Positions 59,161 through 64,000 of a DNA stretch of 64,000 nt are shown here, in pieces. The notes beneath the pieces were generated by a model, which saw only the letters and a program-made list of their open reading frames with translations, was not told the DNA's origin and ran no database searches. Position numbers and translations under genes: made by a program. This DNA comes from Berberis thunbergii. Its lineage: Eukaryota > Streptophyta > Magnoliopsida > Ranunculales > Berberidaceae. Location: assembly GCA_003290165.1 (NCBI GenBank), contig QNQO01001823.1:1-64000 (forward strand), given 5' to 3'. Numbering within the stretch: position 1 is the stretch's first letter; each line of letters starts with the position of its first letter.

Positions 59161-61350
59161 AATGTAGCTATCATGCATGAAATAAATAACTAAAAATGGA
59201 TCAACTTCCTAAATTTCCAAATCATTTAAAGCGTCAGGGTTTCAATGTGCAATACGCTTGCAATGTGTTGTGGTATGGTGGTAATTGTTTCTTGAAAACA
59301 ATGGAGAAAGAGATATGAAAAGAGAAGAATGTAGAGTAGAAAGGGGAATGAGACTGGGAGGAGTTCGAAGATAATGGTGGGTATGTGGTTGAAATGTTGA
59401 TGGTTTTGTGGAGAAACGGATCAGATTATCTAAAATCCGAGTCAAATCGATAAGGACACGGGAAATTCGAATCCTAATTCGATCCGACATCAAATCTGAA
59501 AAGAAAAAAAATTAAAAATGAAAATCCAAATCTGAATCCGGTAAGTTGTGGATCTGGATCCGATTTGAAATCACTTAAAATTACAATCTTTATAAAACTT
59601 TTTTTAAAAAATTAATAAAACATAATATATATTAGGATTTGTTTATATTTAAGTGCTAAAATGACCAAAACATCATCTTATATCAATACCCTTAACATAT
59701 AAATTTTCAAGCCAAATTGTAAAAATACATAATCCAGATTCTTACTAAATGGGATTTAACAAAATCTGGATATCCGATCTAATAAGTAATCTAGATTCAT
59801 TTTTTAACTCCTCGTACAGCTCACCGAGCCCTTCGAGCAATTCGTCAACTTCTACCCGTCAAGAATCCGAATCCAAAAATTCAAATCCAAATTTGATTTT
59901 AAAGGATATGATCAAATCTGATTTCTGATAAAACTTGATCAATTGACAGCCTACATACAACCATGGCTGTTGAGCTATTCTCCATTGGTATAAGAAACCC
60001 ACAACCACAAGCAATATAATGAGTACTATCATGGAAACCTCAAGTGATATTATCAATACTAATATGCAGTATTATCATGACTCATATCCATGAGTGAACA
60101 AGCCACAAAAAAATCAACATTATTTGTCACATTCCATGAGAAGAATGTAATACCCTTCTTAGCAAATAGAAGATGCTTAATCAAAATTCCAAACAATTAA
60201 CTCTCGCAAACTAGCTTTTGGTTTTCCAGAAATAATAACTCTACATGAAGTTCTTATTAGGATTCAAAGTACAGTGTTTTCTCTTCCATCACGCACTACA
60301 TCTCTATTAACTTTTTCCCATGTCTAAGCGACAAAATCCATCTCAACCAGGCTTGGACTTTAGAATAGGCCTAATAGGTGGTCCCATACAACCACCGAAC
60401 TAATGCAACTTTGAGGCCCTAAAATTGTTATGTTGATTTATTTATGTATCATATATATGCACTGTTTTAAAAGGCGATTGATGTGAAGCGACAAAAAATC
60501 ACTTCAGTGCATACGAGTTGAATGTTGGCTATAAAGTGCATGATGATTGTCCTTATTTTTTAACACCTTAACCACTTTTATGATTGGTATATGATATCTC
60601 TTTCATTGACAATTGTTTTCATATATGTATTTTTAATTTATTTATAATTTTTCTTTTTTTTTGATAAGTCGAGGTGTACGAACGCATCAGTGAGTCGTTC
60701 CGCATTGAGAAAAGCCTAATCGCCTCAGTATTGAAAACCGTTTTTTAAACATTGTATACATGTATATATAAACTCGTAAATGAGTGTTCAGTGGTTTACT
60801 AAACTTTATGTACGTGACCAAAGGATCGAAACTAAGCACAACATTTGACTTTTTTTTAAGGACACCACCATTTTATAAACTTGCCCGAGGGTCCCACTTC
60901 TTAGGTTAGCCTAGATCTCAACCATATCACAATATGTTTTTATACCTAAGAGAGGTGAACTTCCCAAATTTCTTGCTCCCTAGTAGTGGTGGACACGGGA
61001 AGGGATGGGACGGGATGGACCCCATCCCTATCCCATCCCGTTCGGGATAGACCTCATCCCGACATCGTCCCATTCCGAACGAGCTTGGGATGGGATCAAC
61101 AGACAATAAAAAAATTGTTGAAAAATATTGCTATAAAGAGGATGTTCCTAACTTCCTATACAAGTTGCTAAACTACTAGGAGTAAGGCAAACTGAATATG
61201 GTAACAAGGATTACGAAACATGCAAGTTTATGCAAGAAGTATTACAAAGCCAATCAACAATCAATCAATAATATCCAATCCAAGCATGCAAATAAAGCTC
61301 TGAATCATACCCCAACCATGCACTTTGAATCTGAATAAACCCCATCAACC
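59161..61350. other. Intergenic AT-rich DNA
   Basis: No gene recognised. A minus-strand frame at 59242-59493 is simple-sequence-like. A possible short repeat at 60463-60751 has TGTTTTAAAAGGCGATT at one end and, on the minus strand at the other, TGTTTAAAAAACGG with GGCGATT further in. At 60990-61085 GGGATGGGA and CATCCCATCCC segments form GC-rich inverted low-complexity DNA. Confidence 0.4.
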
Positions 61351-61632
61351 CACTTTGAACACATCGTCCTTGGGAAAACAATTTGTTCGATATTCAAGGT
61401 CAACCAAATCTTGAGAGAATTTAGTAAAGAGTGGCCTGGACACTCGTATGATCTACTGTCAAAGAATTGCAATCACTTCTGTGATGAAGTTTGTAAAAGA
61501 TCAGGTGTTCCTAAACTATCAGATGACATTGATTTTATTTATTTATTTGTGTATTTTTTATTTTCTATTTTATTGGTATTATATAGTTTCATTCCAAAAA
61601 CAATAAAAATGAAGAACAAGATGCTACGATAG
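61351..61632 (+). pseudogene. DeSI/PPPDE-type deubiquitinase-like gene fragment
   Basis: The frame gives an HIVLGKT segment, then VNQILREFSKEWPGHSYDLL, then SKNCNHFCDEVCKRSGVPKL (61447-61519). This is the C-terminal half of the PPPDE (DeSI-type) isopeptidase domain, which removes ubiquitin or SUMO; the Cys of NCNHF is the catalytic residue. The N-terminal half with the catalytic His is missing. After the PKLS segment the frame leaves homology and reads a hydrophobic tail to 61632. No start codon and an in-frame stop upstream (near 61333) suggest a captured exon or a truncated gene copy. It lies 1.2 kb left of a CACTA end and just beside a tandem repeat. Confidence 0.75.
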
Positions 61633-61724
61633 CTTTCAATTTGTTTGATATCACTACATTGCTCTTAAGGTTTTACCCATATGTGTTATGATTTGTGAAC
61701 TTATGCTAGTACATGTTTAAATTA

Positions 61725-62515
61725 TGTATAACGATCCGATCCACAAAGTACTATATTGTCCGCTTTGGGCCCAAAGTCTACACGGCTTTAAAACACGTAG
61801 TATTTGCAGATTCAAACTAGTACATATATAGCACATCACCCCCCTCACCCAGACGATGAGAGTCTATAATCTCCCCTTTGTAGGTTGTCAACCTTCTTGG
61901 AATCCATGGGCTCGTAGGCTTCTCCCACACCCTTCTCCTCAGTTTTGCCCACACAAGGGTATCACAATCCATTCCTTTTGGGAGTCTAATGTCCTTGTTT
62001 GGCACACTTCTCACTTCTGGCTGGGTCAAGCTCTAATATTATTCTGTAACGACCTAATCCATAAAGTACTATATTGTTCTCTTTGGGCCCAAGGCCCGCA
62101 CGACTTTAAAATGCATAGTACTTTGTAGATACAAATTCGTACATATATAACACATCACCTCCCTCACCCAGGCGATGTGGGTCTATAATCTCCCCTTTGT
62201 CAACCCTCTTAGGATCCATGGGCTCTTGGGGTTCTCCTGCACCCATCCCCTCAGGTTTGCCCACACAAGGGTATCACAGTCCATCCCCTTTGGGAGCCCA
62301 ACATTCTCATTTGGCACACTTGCGGCTGGGTCGGCCTCTAATACCGTTCTGTAACGACCTTATCCACAAATTACTATATTGTCTGGCTTGGGCCCCAAAG
62401 CCCACACGGCTTTAAAACGCGTAGTACTTTGTAGATTCAAATTCGTACATATATAACAAATCACCCTCCATCACCCAGTAGATGTGAGACTATAATTTCC
62501 CCTTTGTAGCTAGAG
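61725..62515. repeat. ~310-bp tandem repeat, 2.5 copies
   Basis: Copies start at about 61725, 62045 and 62350 (TGTAACGACC-like) with spacings of 320 and 305 bp. Shared blocks include AAAGTACTATATTGT, TTTGGGCCCAA, CATATATA and TCTATAATCTCCCCTTTG. They look like an LTR-like unit multiplied in tandem. The third copy is partial. The ORFs at 61856-62128 and 62197-62415 are this repeat read in one frame. Confidence 0.8.
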
Positions 62516-62883
62516 AACGATTCCAGGTTGACAAGGTACAACATATATCATTCTCCTATAACACTTTCAGATAGACTTCGCGACACAACTATATTCTCTG
62601 TAGCTCATTCCGTCTGATCCATGTACAATCCTCTTCGTCCCACCCCTCATTCAACCAACTCCAAGAATATAAATTATCTCCGAGATTTCCTTTGAATAGT
62701 TTTTCTTCTTTTATTTGGTAAGTAGGCCAAACCTATCCCTAGCAAGGAACGATTTCAATTTGTAATATTTGCTAATGTATGTCTATCACTAACTAAGAAT
62801 GTAAGAGATACTTCAAAGTTTTGTGCTATAACGAATTGATCAATGCTTTAATCAATATGGATACAGTGTTTTCCGTGTAATAA
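62516..62883. other. Unassigned spacer
   Basis: About 370 bp of AT-rich DNA between the tandem repeat and the CACTA end. No feature seen. Confidence 0.5.
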
Positions 62884-62924
62884 CACTACACCAAAAACCC
62901 CGTTTAGCTACGCCGAGCTGGCCG

Positions 62925-63370
62925 CGGTTTTAAACCGTTGGTTGATTTGCCACGGCCAAAAACCGTAGCTATATGTACCAACGGCTTAAATCGTGGGTAA
63001 CAAAAACCTGGCCACGGCTTAAAACCGTTGGTATATTTGGCACGGCTAAAAACCGTGGCTAATAGTAGCAACGGCTTCAGACCGTGGGCATTATTAGCAA
63101 CGGCTCAAAACCGTTGCAACAAAAAAATTTAGCAACGGTTCTAAACCGTGGCTGTCTAGCAACGGCTCAAAACCGTTGCAAAAAAAAATTTAGCAACGGT
63201 TCTAAACCGTGGCTATGTCTAGCAACGGCTCCAAACCGTTGCAACAAAAAAATTTAGCAACGGTTCTAAACCGTGGCTATGTCTAGCAACGGCTCAAAAC
63301 CGTTGCAAAAAAAATTTAGCAACGGTTCTAAACCGTGGCTAGCTATAGCAACGGCTCAGAACCGTGGCTA
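62925..63370. repeat. Subterminal dyad array of the second CACTA element
   Basis: Fifteen short dyads of the type ACGGYT-N3-AACCGT lie in a row about 25-40 bp apart (for example ACGGCTCAAAACCGT). The right part (about 63098-63350) is organised in ~62-bp higher-order units, each with one ACGGCTCAAAACCGT and one ACGGTTCTAAACCGT. In En/Spm such subterminal repeats bind the element's own protein; that role here is inference. Confidence 0.85.
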
Positions 63371-63906
63371 CATGAAAAGTTGAAAAAAAAAATAGGCGGG
63401 CTATTTTGGCGCTCGAACTCGACTTCCATTGACAAAAACAAAGCTTCCCTCCACTCGACTTCCCTCGATTTCGTCTCCTTCCCTGCTCCCTCCCTCGACT
63501 CGACTTCCTTGCTCGTTCTCCTTCCCTGCTCCCTCCCTCGACTTCCCTCCTCCCTCCTTCCCTGCTCTTCCCTCGACTTCGCTGCTCCTCCCTCGACTTC
63601 CCTCCCCCCCTCCTTCCCTGGTCTTCACTCCTTAGTACTCGGCATCTTCAAAATCGATCAGCCATTTCACCGAACAGGTACTCTCTCTGTTTTATTTTTG
63701 GTGAAATTAGGGTTCGATGAAAATGTCACCATGAAAATGTCTCATTTCAGGACACATTCTTTTCCCTCCCATTTCCAAAATTTATCACCATGAAAATGTC
63801 GATGGTAATTATTGCATTTTTTGGTTTGTAGCATAATTTCATGGTTGAACTTCAGGAAAAAAAAATTTGTTCCTGTTTTATTGTAGTGTGATTGTGAATG
63901 GATGAG

Positions 63907-63910
63907 AGCA

Positions 63911-63970
<60 letters not shown>

Positions 63971-64000
63971 GTTATTGTTATTATTATTATTATTATTATT
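63907..64000. repeat. (ATT)n microsatellite
   Basis: An ATT trinucleotide repeat of at least 94 bp reaches the window end, with GTT interruptions near 63970-63980. Confidence 0.95.

Larger units (their letters stand above)
62884..64000 (+). mobile_element. Left end of a second CACTA transposon, cut by the window
   Basis: CACTACACCAAAAACCCCG at 62884 is a textbook CACTA terminus and is followed by a dense subterminal array (62925-63370). Inside lies a stretch with several CTCCCTCGACTTCC-type repeats (63450-63600), the same type as in the 8864 element, then AT-rich DNA. The other end and any transposase lie beyond the window. The ORF at 63335-63793 is Ser/Pro/Leu-rich low complexity and is probably not a gene. 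Confidence 0.8.

Noticed and set aside
62925..63370. Regularly spaced dyads resembling a CRISPR array
   Set aside because: Plant nuclear DNA; the units are palindromic subterminal repeats inside a CACTA end and spacers are not unique.
63335..63793. 152-codon ORF near the right end
   Set aside because: Its sequence follows from CCCTCGACTTCC-type repeats inside the CACTA element; the opposite strand is open too.

Overview
The window is nuclear DNA of a flowering plant. It shows GT-AG introns, long AT-rich intergenic DNA, and plant-type transposons of nearly every order: Ty3/gypsy Tekay-like and Tat-like elements, CACTA, MULE, Tourist and hAT-like elements, LINEs and tRNA-derived SINEs. The encoded proteins look eudicot-like, but I cannot name the species. 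One intact host gene could be reconstructed. No functional tRNA or rRNA gene, CRISPR array or prokaryotic system was seen.

The host gene is TAF5, a TFIID scaffold subunit, on the + strand from 18835 to 42947. I assembled 19 coding exons whose phases all agree; together they give 2001 nt and 666 residues: LisH, TFIID NTD2, a charged linker and six WD40 repeats. About 92% of the locus is intron. Four introns of 3.8 to 5.6 kb hold LINE fragments, a hAT-like element, tandem repeats and an unclassified module. Two Tourist-like MITEs and a SINE fragment lie directly upstream; the nearer MITE ends 164 bp before the start codon.

Left flank (1-18.8 kb): a truncated solo LTR (about 200-1415) of the same family as the Tekay element at 49.7-58.8 kb; a decayed Tat-like Ty3/gypsy element (about 1416-8.6 kb) with an extra antisense ORF downstream of pol; and a 6.6-kb CACTA transposon (8864-15501) with a perfect 3-bp target duplication, a broken TNP2-like transposase and nested insertions. 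The stretch 15.5-17.9 kb is unassigned.

Right flank (43-64 kb): a 3.7-kb Mutator-like element (44302-48006) with ~113-bp inverted ends and a 9-bp target duplication; a complete but degenerate Tekay/Del-type chromovirus on the minus strand (49686-58777) with LTRs of unequal length, a tRNA-Met primer site and a near-perfect 5-bp target duplication; a SINE; a fragment of a DeSI/PPPDE protease gene; a ~310-bp tandem repeat; and the left end of a second CACTA element (62884 to the window end) with a striking array of 15 small dyads, followed by a long ATT microsatellite.

Apart from TAF5 the window is mostly layered transposon debris. The most unusual items are the Tat antisense ORF, the CACTA dyad array, the heavily invaded TAF5 locus and the captured protease fragment.
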